Of a stretch of 56,020 bases of DNA, positions 8,287 through 16,259 are shown in pieces. The first letter of the stretch is position 1; each line of letters opens with the position of its first letter. This stretch comes from Acidobacteriota bacterium. Its GTDB lineage: Bacteria > Acidobacteriota > Vicinamibacteria > Vicinamibacterales > JAHECP01. The notes beneath the pieces are model-generated. The model saw only the letters and a list, made by a program, of their open reading frames with translations. It did no database searches and was not told the DNA's origin. The translations under genes were made by a program, and so were the position numbers. The stretch is from positions 1-56,020 of the forward strand of contig JAHECP010000019.1 in the NCBI GenBank assembly GCA_024641665.1, read 5' to 3'.

Positions 8287-9337
8287 GACCGATCCGTCCC
8301 TTCGCCTGTGGGGTCGATGAGCCGGCGAGACGCGAGCCGGCCTTGGTGGTGAACGCGCGCTGGAAGATCTGGAGGCGGACCGCCTCGTCCATGCAGCCGT
8401 CGTTGTGGACGGTGAACGTGGGCGCAGGCTCGGGCGTGAACGCCACCGCGACCTCGCCGCCGGCCGGCGAGGCCTCGAGCGCGTTCTTCAGCAGGTTGCC
8501 GATGATGCGCGCCAGCAGGACCCGATCGGCGCGCGCGGTCGCGCCGGCCGGGCACCGCGGCGGAGCCATCCGCCGGGCCCGCGCCACCGAGTGATGCGCG
8601 TAGAGCGTGCAGACGTCCTCGAGAAGCCCGCCCACGTCGATGTCGACGGCCCGCGACTCGAACTCGCCCCGCTCGGCCGCCGCCAGATCGCGCTGGGTCT
8701 CGATCTCCTCGACGATCTGGCCGGCGAGCCGGGCGGCCGACCGACTGACCTCGGCGGCCTGCGCCGGCGTCAGGTGCGGCCACAACTGCATGAAGCCGCG
8801 CAGCGCGCCGGCGGCGTTCAGCAGGTCGTGGAAGAAGACGCGCTCGAGCACCGCTCGGCGGTTCGTGTCGGTCATGTCGCGCAGCGCGACGATCGTGAAG
8901 CGGCGCGGCCCGACGGTGAACGGCGTAGTCCACACGCGCAGGTCCAGCGCCACGGTCGACTCGCTCGTCTCGCGCGTGACGCGGTAGTCCTTGACCACCT
9001 GCCGGCCGGTCGCGGCCGTCTCGAGGACCGCGGTGTTCGCGCCGCACACGGCGCAGAACGGCGTGGTGCCGCACCCGTCCTCGGTCTCGTGCGCGTGCAC
9101 GCAGCCCAGCAGGTCGCCGAGCCGCTGCCCGACGATCGGGCCCGCCGGCTCGCCCGCGAGCGATGACAGCTTGTCGTTGGCCAGCACGATCTGGCGCGGC
9201 GGGTCGAGCACGACGGCCGGCTCGGGGCACGCATCGAGCAGCGTCCGCACGACGTCGCCAACGTCGTGCAGACCCGCCGGTGCTTCTTCCGCCGCCTCGT
9301 CTCTCGTCCGTTCGCGGACGCCTTCGCCGGTCGCCAT
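8287..9337 (-). pseudogene. Histidine kinase with Cys-rich PAS domain, C-terminally truncated
   Basis: Translation from the ATG at 9337, with ribosome binding site GGAGGGG, gives a soluble sensor kinase. A PAS domain at about residues 30-170 carries a Cys cluster (GCVHA...GCGTTPFCAVCG), likely to bind metal or a cluster. A DHp-like helix (RVFFHDLLNAAGALRGF, His about 180) and an ATPase N-box (RIIGNLLKNALEAS) follow. The family normally continues through a G-rich lid after IFQRAFTTK. Here homology stops at that point and the sequence runs into the upstream side of the propeller lipoprotein gene. The frame stays open without a stop until 7184, which I read as a high-GC artefact. The kinase is probably inactive because the G2 box is lost. 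Confidence 0.7.
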
Positions 9338-9902
9338 GGGGCCCCTCCAGCCGAATGTGCCGCCGACCCGGATGCGCGATGGTCGTCCGCACGCAAGCGT
9401 GCTGCCAGGGTGCGCCGGACGGGCGGACGGCGAGCGCCGCCACCGAGGCCCCGGCCCCAACCCACTCGGTAAGTCATTTGTCCTGAGTATGTTGCCTGAC
9501 CCGTGGACGGTCCGTCGCACGCGCCCGGCCGGCGACGCATCAACTCGCCGGCCCGGCGCGGCCCGGCCGGGCTGGTGCCGGCAGCCCGCCCGCGGACGGA
9601 CGGCGCCGGAAAACCGGACCGCGACGCCACGCGCGCCGGCGCGGGCAGGTCGTCGTCCGGCGCACCGCCAGGGACCGAAACCGTGCCCGCCCTGGTGTAT
9701 CCTGAGGGGAGTCGGGTGTGCCTGCGAATCCCCACTTGGACGCCCGGCTCGCGCCCGATCGGTCCGGGCACCCAACTCGGAACGGCGTCGATCCCCCGTT
9801 CCCGCTCGCGCTCGCCCTTCGCAGGACTCGCCGACGCGGCTCGGTGGCCGCCTTCGCGCGGGGCGCAAGGCCCGGGGGTGGGGGCGGAGCCCCACTGCCA
9901 AA
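9338..9902. other. Intergenic region with partial repeat
   Basis: No convincing gene is found in these 565 nt. Positions 9871-9896 contain the closing hairpin of the 88-bp element (GGGGGC-gga-GCCCC), so a decayed partial copy precedes the full copy at 9903. The least GC-rich part is about 9470-9500 and could hold promoters for the leftward kinase remnant, but no clear hexamers can be assigned. Confidence 0.4.
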
Positions 9903-10060
9903 GCCGCGCACGGCGCGGCCCGCGAGGGAGCGGCGCGGGGCGAAGGGGTCCCCGCAAGCGACCGAGCCGGCCGCCTTCGCCTGGCCGGACGAGGCAGGCC
10001 AGGCTACGGCGAGCCACGCCGAAGCCTTGGCGGAGGCGGGGGTGTGGGGCGGAGCCCCAC
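9903..10060 (+). repeat. Dispersed multi-hairpin element, copy 2, interrupted by a second repeat
   Basis: The first 68 nt (9903-9970) match copy 1 almost base for base, from the GCCGCGC hairpin to ACCGAGCCGG. The element then breaks off for about 70 nt and resumes with GTGTGGGGC-gga-GCCCCAC, ending 18 nt before the start codon at 10079. The interrupting segment is annotated separately. Confidence 0.75.
9971..10041 (+). repeat. About 70-nt segment inserted in the dispersed element
   Basis: This segment is absent from copies 1 and 3. It contains self-complementary stretches (CCGCCTTCG near the start, GGCGGAGGCGG near the end, CTGGCC and GGCCAG inside), so it looks like a second palindromic repeat. 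The borders are approximate to within a few bases because both repeats are GC-rich. Confidence 0.55.
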
Positions 10061-10078
10061 GAGAAGTTGGAGTGGTTC

Positions 10079-11215
10079 ATGGCAAAGCACACGATTGGGT
10101 GGCTGCCCGGCGACGGGATTGGCGTCGACGTGCTCGACGCGGCGAAGATCGTGCTCGACCGGCTGGCGCTCGACGCCGCCTACGTGCCCGGTGACATCGG
10201 CTGGGAGTTCTGGCGCGCCGAAGGCGACCCCCTGCCGCCCCGCACGATGGATCTGCTGCGAACGGTCGACGCGGCGCTCTTCGGCGCGATCACGTCGAAG
10301 CCGAACAAGGCGGCCGAGGCCGAGCTGGCGCCCGCGCTGCGCGGCCGGAAGCTCGTCTACCGCTCGCCCATCGTGCGCATGCGCCAGGAGTTCGACCTCT
10401 ACGTCTGCCTGCGCCCGTGCCGCTCGTTCGCGGGCAACCCGCTCAACTACAAGCACCCGATCGACCTGGTCATCTTCCGCGAGAACACCGAGGATCTCTA
10501 CTCGGGCGTCGAGTTCTCGCCGGTACCCACGGAGCTCTCCGACGTGCTGGGCCGGCTGTCGAAGCCGTTCGGCACGTTCGCGAAGCTGGGCGCCGACGAT
10601 TACGCCGTGTCGTGCAAGGTGAACACGCGCCGCGGCTCCGAGCGCATCATCCGTGCCGCGTTCGAGTTCGCGAAGAAGCACCGCCGCCGGAAGGTCACCG
10701 TCGTCCACAAGGCCAACGTGGTGCGCGCGACCGACGGGTTGTTCCTCGAGACCGCGCGCGAGGTCGCCCGGGACTTCCCCACGATCGAGATGGACGACGC
10801 CAACGTCGATGCCATCACGATGTGGCTGCTGAAGAACCCGAACAACTACGACGTGCTGGTGGCGCCGAACCTCTACGGCGACATCGTCTCGGACCTGTGC
10901 GCGCAGATGGTCGGCGGGCTGGGCTTCGGCTGCTCGGGCAACATCGGCGAGCGGCTGGCGGTGTTCGAGCCCACCCACGGGTCGGCGCCCAAGTACGCCG
11001 GGCAGCACAAGGTGAACCCGATCGCGACGCTGATGGCCGTCAAGATGATGCTCGACTGGCTGGGCGAGGCCGACAAGGCCGGGCAGGTCGAGGCCGCGGT
11101 GGGCGCCGTGATCCAGGAGGGCCGCGTGCGGACCTACGACATGGGCGGCTCGGCCACGACGCTCGACATGGCACGCGCGGTCGCCGACAAGCTGGGGGTC
11201 CCGGCGCGCGCGTGA
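10079..11215 (+). CDS. Isocitrate/isopropylmalate dehydrogenase family protein
   Basis: A 378-residue beta-decarboxylating dehydrogenase. Family signatures are clear: GWLPGDGIG at the N-terminus, the catalytic Tyr/Glu block ENTEDLYSGVEF, VHKANVVRATDGLF (catalytic Lys), NLYGDIVSDLCAQMVGG (metal-binding Asp) and THGSAPKYAGQHKVNP (coenzyme). The KY pair resembles the NADP-binding residues of E. coli isocitrate dehydrogenase. The substrate helix reads YRSPIVRMRQEFDLY; it keeps a Ser but lacks the Asn of the SLN motif typical of isocitrate enzymes, so the substrate may not be isocitrate. It is the first of five genes whose other products are a lyase, a CoA-transferase and LeuC/LeuD. The ATG at 10079 has a GGAG ribosome binding site. 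Confidence 0.85.
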   Translation: MAKHTIGWLPGDGIGVDVLDAAKIVLDRLALDAAYVPGDIGWEFWRAEGDPLPPRTMDLLRTVDAALFGAITSKPNKAAEAELAPALRGRKLVYRSPIVRMRQEFDLYVCLRPCRSFAGNPLNYKHPIDLVIFRENTEDLYSGVEFSPVPTELSDVLGRLSKPFGTFAKLGADDYAVSCKVNTRRGSERIIRAAFEFAKKHRRRKVTVVHKANVVRATDGLFLETAREVARDFPTIEMDDANVDAITMWLLKNPNNYDVLVAPNLYGDIVSDLCAQMVGGLGFGCSGNIGERLAVFEPTHGSAPKYAGQHKVNPIATLMAVKMMLDWLGEADKAGQVEAAVGAVIQEGRVRTYDMGGSATTLDMARAVADKLGVPARA

Positions 11216-11242
11216 TTGGCCGGCGCGGCGAGGGAATGCCGT

Positions 11243-12175
11243 ATGTCCAAGGTGATCATCCACGAAGTCGGCCTCCGCGACGGCCTGCAGATCGAGGAGA
11301 CCGTCGTGCCGACCGGGCAGAAGCTCGCCTGGTTCGACGGCCTCGCCGCGTCGGGCGTGGACATGATCCAGGTCGGCTCGTTCGTGCACCCGACGAAGGT
11401 GCCGCAGATGGCCGACACCGACCGGCTGTTCGCCACGCTGGCCGAGCCCGGACGGAAGCCCTCCGGCGTCGTGCTGTCGGGCCTGGTGCTGAACGAGAAG
11501 GGACTCGAGCGCGGCCTGGGCTGCGGCGTGGAGTACTTCTGCATGGGCGTGTCGGCGAGCGACACGCACAGCCGGAAGAACACCGGCATGGGCACAGCCG
11601 AGGCCGCCGGCCGCATCCTGGCCATGGCGCGGCGCGCGGTGGACGCGGGCAAGGGCGTGCAGGTGTCGGTGCAGTCGGCCTTCGGCTGCGGCTTCGAGGG
11701 CGAGATTCCCGAGGTGCGCGTGCTCGACCTCGTCCGGCGCTTCCTCGACGCGGGGCTGCGTACCGTGAGCCTGGCCGACACGGCCGGCCACGCGAACCCG
11801 GCGCAGGTCCGGCGGCTCTTCGAGGCCGTGGGCGCGCTCGACGCGGGCGTCGAGCGCGTGTGCCACCTGCACGACACCTACGGCCTGGGCCTCGCCAACA
11901 GCTACGCGGCGTTCGAGGCGGGCGTGCGCACCTTCGAGACCGCGTTCGCGGGGCTGGGCGGCTGCCCGTTCACGGCCGTCACCGGCGGCAACGTCGCCAC
12001 CGAGGACTGGGTGCACGCGTTGCAGCTCATGGGCGTCAGGCGGGACATCGCGCTCGACCGGCTCGTGGCGGTGGCCGACGACGCCGAGCGGTTCTTCGGG
12101 CGCCCCCTGCCGGGCACGGTGCACCGCACGGGGCCTGTGCCCTGGGCGGCCGCGGATCGGACGGCTCGATCATGA
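11243..12175 (+). CDS. Hydroxymethylglutaryl-CoA lyase family protein
   Basis: A 310-residue TIM-barrel lyase of the HMG-CoA lyase family, which splits 3-hydroxyacyl-CoA esters into acetyl-CoA and a keto acid. Metal and active-site residues are visible: Asp in VGLRDGLQ, the SAFGCGFEG loop, the two His of CHLHDTYG, the Cys of LGGCPF, and Asn of GGNVATED. The start is placed at ATG 11243 rather than the upstream in-frame codon at 11216, which lies directly after the previous stop. In this family some members act on citramalyl-CoA instead of HMG-CoA. With a CoA-transferase directly after it (ATGA overlap), such a role is plausible. Confidence 0.85.
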   Translation: MSKVIIHEVGLRDGLQIEETVVPTGQKLAWFDGLAASGVDMIQVGSFVHPTKVPQMADTDRLFATLAEPGRKPSGVVLSGLVLNEKGLERGLGCGVEYFCMGVSASDTHSRKNTGMGTAEAAGRILAMARRAVDAGKGVQVSVQSAFGCGFEGEIPEVRVLDLVRRFLDAGLRTVSLADTAGHANPAQVRRLFEAVGALDAGVERVCHLHDTYGLGLANSYAAFEAGVRTFETAFAGLGGCPFTAVTGGNVATEDWVHALQLMGVRRDIALDRLVAVADDAERFFGRPLPGTVHRTGPVPWAAADRTARS

Positions 12176-13365
12176 CGCTCTTCTCAGGCCTTCGCGTCCT
12201 CGACATGACGAACGTGCTCGCCGGGCCGTTCGCGACCTCGTTCCTCGCCCTCGGCGGCGCCGAGGTCATCAAGATCGAGAACCCCGACGGCGGCGATCTC
12301 GCGCGCAAGCTGGGCAACGTGTCGCAGCTGAACGACCAGCTGATGGGCACGAGCTTCCTCGCGCAGAACGCCAACAAGAAGTCGGTGACGCTCAACCTGA
12401 AGCCCGACGAGGGCAAGGCCGTCTTCCGCGCGCTCGCGAAAACGGCCGACGTCGTCGTCGAGAACTTCCGGCCGGGCGTCATGGAGCGCCTCGGCCTGTC
12501 GTACGCGTCGCTCCGCGACACGAACCCGCGGCTGATCTACTGCGCGATCTCCGGGTTCGGCCAGACCGGGCCGGACGCCTTCAAGCCGGCGTACGACCAG
12601 ATCATCCAGGGCCTGAGCGGCGTGATGGACGTCAACGGCGATGAGCGCCTGCACCCGCTACGGTGCGGGTTCCCGTTGTGCGACACGGTGGGCGGCCTCA
12701 ACGCCGCCTTCGCGATCGCCGCGGCGCTCTTCCACCGAGAGCGCACCGGCGAGGGCCAGTTCGTCGACGTGGCCCTGCTCGACTCAATCATGCCGCTCAT
12801 GGGCTGGGTGGCCGCGAACCTGCTCATCGGCGGGAAGCCGCCCGTGCCGATGGGCAACGACAACTTCACCGCCGCGCCGTCGGGCACGTTCGCCACACAG
12901 GACGGCCACATCAACATCGCCGCGAACCAGCAGGCGCAGTGGGAATCGGTGTGCGATGTCGTCGGGCTGCCCGAGCTCAAGACCGACCCGCGCTTCGAGA
13001 AGCGCGACGTGCGCAAGGCCAACCGCAAGGCGCTCACGCCGCTCCTCGAGGCGAAGCTCGTCGAGCGGCCGACGGCCCACTGGGTGGAGGCGCTCAACGC
13101 GCGCGGCGTGCCGTCGGGCGAGATTCTGAGCCTCGGCGACGCGCTCGCGTCCGCGCAGATCGCGCACCGCGGCTCGATCCAGGCCGTGACCGAGCCGGGC
13201 ATCGGCGACCTGAAGCTCTTCAACCTGGCGGCGCAGTTCGAGCGCACGCCCGGCCGCCTCGAGTCGCCGCCGCCGCGGCTGTCGGCCGACACCGACGAGG
13301 TGCTGGGCGGGCTGGGCTATTCGCCGGAGCGCGTCGCGCGCCTCCGGCAAGAGGGCATCGTCTAA
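12172..13365 (+). CDS. CoA-transferase family III (CaiB/BaiF)
   Basis: A 397-residue class III CoA-transferase, which moves CoA from one acyl group to another carboxylic acid via enzyme-bound anhydrides. Family blocks include LRVLDMTNVLAGPFATSFLA at the N-terminus, VENFRPGVMERLGL, AISGFGQTGP and the catalytic Asp in PLCDTVGG. Its ATG overlaps the stop of the lyase gene (ATGA), which implies translational coupling. The likely job is to activate a hydroxy-dicarboxylic acid for the adjacent lyase, as in citramalate or itaconate breakdown. The acyl donor and acceptor cannot be told from sequence. Confidence 0.9.
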   Translation: MTLFSGLRVLDMTNVLAGPFATSFLALGGAEVIKIENPDGGDLARKLGNVSQLNDQLMGTSFLAQNANKKSVTLNLKPDEGKAVFRALAKTADVVVENFRPGVMERLGLSYASLRDTNPRLIYCAISGFGQTGPDAFKPAYDQIIQGLSGVMDVNGDERLHPLRCGFPLCDTVGGLNAAFAIAAALFHRERTGEGQFVDVALLDSIMPLMGWVAANLLIGGKPPVPMGNDNFTAAPSGTFATQDGHINIAANQQAQWESVCDVVGLPELKTDPRFEKRDVRKANRKALTPLLEAKLVERPTAHWVEALNARGVPSGEILSLGDALASAQIAHRGSIQAVTEPGIGDLKLFNLAAQFERTPGRLESPPPRLSADTDEVLGGLGYSPERVARLRQEGIV

Positions 13366-13411
13366 GGATCCGGGTGGCGCGCCGCGCCGCCCGTTTCGGA
13401 GGGGACCGTTC

Positions 13412-14695
13412 ATGGGTCAGACGATCGTTCAGAAGATCCTGGCACGGGCGTCCGCGCGCCCGACGGTGGCCGTGGGGGACGTGGTCGAGCCGGCCGTCGA
13501 TCTCGCCATGTCGCACGAGAACGGCGCGCTCGTCATCAACCAGTTCCTGGAGATCTACCAGCGCACCGGCCTCGAGCCGCGGGTGTGGGACCCGGCCAGG
13601 ATCGCCATCATCTTCGATCACCGCGTGCCGGCCGAAAGCGCGAAGACGGCGACGAACCAGAAACGCATCCGCGAGTTCGTCCGGGCGCAGGCCATCGCCA
13701 AGTTCCACGACATCCGCGGCGACCAGGGCGGCATCTGCCACCAGATCCTGCCCGAGAACGGCTATGTCCGGCCGGGGGCCGTGGTGGTGGGCACCGACAG
13801 CCACACGACGACGCACGGGGCGCTCGGCGCGTTCGCGTTCGGCATCGGCGCTACGGAGATGGCGGCGGTGTGGGCGCTCGGCAAGGTGCTCAACGTCGAG
13901 GTGCCGGCCACCATCAAGGTGGTCGTGCGCGGCCAGCTGCCGCCCCGCGTCCAGTCGAAGGACCTCATCCTGCACCTCATCGGCCGGATCACCGCCGAGG
14001 GCGCCAACTTTAAGGTGCTCGAGTTCCACGGCGACGGGATCCGGGCGATGCCGACCTCGTCGCGGCTCACGATCTCCAACATGGCCGTGGAGGCGGGCGC
14101 CACCGCCGGGATCGTGCCGGCCGACGAGGAGACCGTGCGCTACCTGCGCGAGGAGGCGGGCGTCACCGACGCGCTCGACCCGGTCGCGCCCGACCCGGAC
14201 GCGACGTACGACCAGGTGATCGAGATCGACGCCGCGTCGCTCGGGCCGCACGTCGCGCGGCCCCACATGGTGGACAACGTCGCGCCCATCGCCGACACGC
14301 TCGGCACGAAGGTGGATCAGATCGTCATCGGCTCGTGCACCAACGGCCGCCTCGAGGACCTGGCGATCGCCGCCGAGATCCTCAAGGGCCGGCGCGTGGC
14401 CGACGGCGTCCGGATGCTAGTGTTCCCCGCCTCGTGGAAGATCTACCGCGAGGCGCTCGACCGCGGGCACCTCGCCGCGCTGGCCGACGCGGGCGCCGTG
14501 ATCATGAACCCGGGCTGCGGCTGCTGCCTGGGCGTGCACCAGGGCGCGCTGGGCGACGGCGAGGTGGCGCTGTCGACGACCAACCGCAACTTCCTGGGCC
14601 GGATGGGCAACCCGAAGGCCGAGGTCTATCTGTGCTCGCCCGCCGTCGCGGCGGCCAGCGCCCTCACCGGGACCATCAGCGATCCGCGGAAGTAG
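13412..14695 (+). CDS. Aconitase-family large subunit (LeuC-like hydratase)
   Basis: A 427-residue large subunit of the 3-isopropylmalate dehydratase/homoaconitase type. The three ligands of the 4Fe-4S cluster are Cys309 (GSCTNGR), Cys369 and Cys372 (NPGCGCCLGVHQG), with the family's usual 60 + 3 spacing. TDSHTTTHGALGAF and FDHRVPAES are also typical. With LeuD (14812) it forms a heterodimer that adds or removes water from a branched hydroxy acid. Because its neighbours are a lyase and a CoA-transferase, the substrate could be citraconate/citramalate or dimethylmalate rather than isopropylmalate. The pair is therefore not assigned to leucine synthesis with confidence. It follows the CoA-transferase by 46 nt. 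Confidence 0.88.
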   Translation: MGQTIVQKILARASARPTVAVGDVVEPAVDLAMSHENGALVINQFLEIYQRTGLEPRVWDPARIAIIFDHRVPAESAKTATNQKRIREFVRAQAIAKFHDIRGDQGGICHQILPENGYVRPGAVVVGTDSHTTTHGALGAFAFGIGATEMAAVWALGKVLNVEVPATIKVVVRGQLPPRVQSKDLILHLIGRITAEGANFKVLEFHGDGIRAMPTSSRLTISNMAVEAGATAGIVPADEETVRYLREEAGVTDALDPVAPDPDATYDQVIEIDAASLGPHVARPHMVDNVAPIADTLGTKVDQIVIGSCTNGRLEDLAIAAEILKGRRVADGVRMLVFPASWKIYREALDRGHLAALADAGAVIMNPGCGCCLGVHQGALGDGEVALSTTNRNFLGRMGNPKAEVYLCSPAVAAASALTGTISDPRK

Positions 14696-14705
14696 GACGG
14701 CCCGG

Positions 14706-14793
14706 GCCGCGCACAGCGCGGCCCGCGAGGCCGCGGCGCGGGGCGTTGGGGCCCCCGCGAGCGGCCGAGCCGGGGTCCGGGGCGGAGCCCCGG
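14706..14793 (+). repeat. Dispersed 88-bp multi-hairpin element, copy 3 (upstream of leuD-like gene)
   Basis: This is the same element as at 5595 and 9903, with several compensating changes: GCCGCGC-aca-GCGCGGC opens the copy, and the closing hairpin is CCGGGGC-gga-GCCCCGG instead of GTGGGGC-gga-GCCCCAC. Its end lies 18 nt before the ATG at 14812. It splits the large- and small-subunit genes, which would normally be adjacent. Confidence 0.8.
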
Positions 14794-14811
14794 GTGAAGA
14801 AGGAGCCGATC

Positions 14812-15312
14812 ATGCCGAACGTCGTCCTTGCTCTCGGCGATGACATCTCGACCGACGCCATCTACCCGGGCCGCTACATGGCCACCGTGCTGCCGACCGA
14901 AACGCCGCAGTTCGCCTTTGCCGACCTCACCGAGTTCAACGCGCGGCTGACGCAGCAGGCCGTCCCGCCCGGCTCGGTCGTCGTCGCCGGGCAGAACTTC
15001 GGGTGCGGCTCGTCGCGCGAGCAGGCCGCCTCGGCGCTCAAGGGGCACGAGCTCGTCGTCGTCGCGAAGGGGTTCGCCCGGATCTTCCTGCAGAACGCCA
15101 TCAACCTCGGGCTGCGCACCGTGATCTGCCCGTCGATCGCGGCGTCGGAGGGCGACGAGCTGGAGGTGGGACCGAGCGAGGTGGTCAACAGGACCACCGG
15201 CCTGCACTTCCCGATCGTGCCGCTGCCCGAGGCGCGGCAGGCGATCGTGAACGCCGGCGGGCTGATTCCCTACGCCCGGAAGAAGCTGCTCGCGCGGACG
15301 GTGGCGGGCTAG
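14812..15312 (+). CDS. Aconitase-family small subunit (LeuD-like hydratase)
   Basis: A 166-residue swivel-domain subunit, partner of the LeuC-like protein upstream. Typical motifs are GDDISTDAIYPGRY near residue 8 and NFGCGSSREQA at about 62-72, which forms the substrate-contacting loop. The short length (166 rather than about 200) matches the archaeal/homoaconitase-like LeuD group, not the enterobacterial LeuD. The ATG at 14812 has an AAGGAG ribosome binding site just after the closing hairpin of the repeat. Substrate identity is as uncertain as for the large subunit. Confidence 0.88.
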   Translation: MPNVVLALGDDISTDAIYPGRYMATVLPTETPQFAFADLTEFNARLTQQAVPPGSVVVAGQNFGCGSSREQAASALKGHELVVVAKGFARIFLQNAINLGLRTVICPSIAASEGDELEVGPSEVVNRTTGLHFPIVPLPEARQAIVNAGGLIPYARKKLLARTVAG

Positions 15313-15324
15313 CGGCCGTGTCGG

Positions 15325-15347
15325 GCTGGCCTGAAGGCCAGCACTAC
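15325..15347. repeat. Short GGCTGAAGCC-type palindrome, copy 1
   Basis: GCTGGCC-tgaa-GGCCAGC is followed by ACTAC. It sits between the 3' ends of the convergent leuD-like and ROK genes. Related copies are at 18088-18110 (reverse orientation) and 29530-29556. Confidence 0.65.
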
Positions 15348-16240
15348 TCCTCCCACAGCCACGCGGCGCCGCGAACGCCGCTCGCGTCGCCGTGCAGCGC
15401 GCGCACCAGGCGCGTGTCCACGCGGTCGGAGAACACGAACGGGTCCCACAGGCGGGGCACGTTCGCGTAGATCCGGTCGGCGTTGGACATGCCGCCGCCC
15501 ACCACGATCACGTCCGGATCGACGACGTTGATGATGGTCGCCAGCGCGCGCGCCATCCGGTCCTCGTAGCGCGCCAGGGCGGCCGCCGCCTCGGCGTCGC
15601 CGCGCTCGGCCAGGGCGACGATGTCGGCCGGCGGGACGATGCGGCCGGCGGCCTCGGCGTAGTCGCGCGCGAGCCCGGGCCCCGACAGGAACGTCTCGAT
15701 GCAGCCCGAGCGGCCGCAGTAGCACGCCTCGCCCGGCCACTCGCCCGGCCGCGGCCACGGCAGCGGGTTGTGCCCCCATTCCCCGCCAACCGCGTTGTGG
15801 CCCACGAGCACGCGGCCGTCGACGACGACGCCGCCGCCGGTGCCCGTTCCCACGATCACGCCGAACACCACGTGCGCCCCCGCCGCCGCGCCGTCGGTCG
15901 CCTCCGACAGCGTGAAGCAGTTCGCGTCGTTGGCGAGGCGCACCGGGCGCTCGAGGCGCAGCGACAGGTCGGAGTCGAGCGCGCGCCCGTTGAGCCACGT
16001 GGAGTTGGCGTTCTTCACGACGCCGGTCGCCGGCGAGATCGTGCCGGGGATGCCGACACCCACGCTCCCCTGCCGCCCCGTGGTCCGCTCGATCTCGCGC
16101 ACCAGGCCGACGATCGCCTCGATCGTGGCGTCGTAGTCGTCGCGCGGCGTGGGCACGCGGAGCCGCGCGACCTCCCGGTGGTTGCGCTCGAGCGCCACCG
16201 CTTCGATCTTCGTGCCGCCGAGGTCGATGCCGATGCGCAT
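15344..16240 (-). CDS. ROK-family sugar kinase (glucokinase/fructokinase-like)
   Basis: A 298-residue ROK protein that phosphorylates a hexose or N-acetylhexosamine with ATP. The N-terminal phosphate loop (GIDLGGTKIEAVAL), catalytic region LANDANCF, GTGTGGGVVVDG, and the ROK zinc motif GGEWGHN...CYCGRSGCIE (His plus three Cys) are all intact. VVGGGMSN near the C-terminus completes the fold. There is no N-terminal HTH, so it is an enzyme rather than a NagC/XylR-type repressor. Length is typical. It reads away from the exported protein gene at 16260. The preferred sugar cannot be fixed from sequence, but members with this motif set often use fructose or glucose. Confidence 0.9.
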   Translation of the reverse strand: MRIGIDLGGTKIEAVALERNHREVARLRVPTPRDDYDATIEAIVGLVREIERTTGRQGSVGVGIPGTISPATGVVKNANSTWLNGRALDSDLSLRLERPVRLANDANCFTLSEATDGAAAGAHVVFGVIVGTGTGGGVVVDGRVLVGHNAVGGEWGHNPLPWPRPGEWPGEACYCGRSGCIETFLSGPGLARDYAEAAGRIVPPADIVALAERGDAEAAAALARYEDRMARALATIINVVDPDVIVVGGGMSNADRIYANVPRLWDPFVFSDRVDTRLVRALHGDASGVRGAAWLWEE

Positions 16241-16259
16241 GGGGGTGAGGAGCGACGGG

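Noticed and set aside
7184-9901. 905-residue leftward open frame across the kinase and lipoprotein genes
   Set aside because: Only the kinase-like part (to about 8287) shows family patterns. The rest is a shadow of the lipoprotein gene in another frame with Arg-rich composition.
10417-13365. 982-residue rightward open frame
   Set aside because: The part before 12172 is a shadow of the dehydrogenase and lyase genes. The CoA-transferase starts at 12172.
13412-15312. Assignment of leuC and leuD to leucine biosynthesis
   Set aside because: No leuA or leuB accompanies them, and the neighbours point to a CoA-dependent lyase pathway, so family-level names are used instead.
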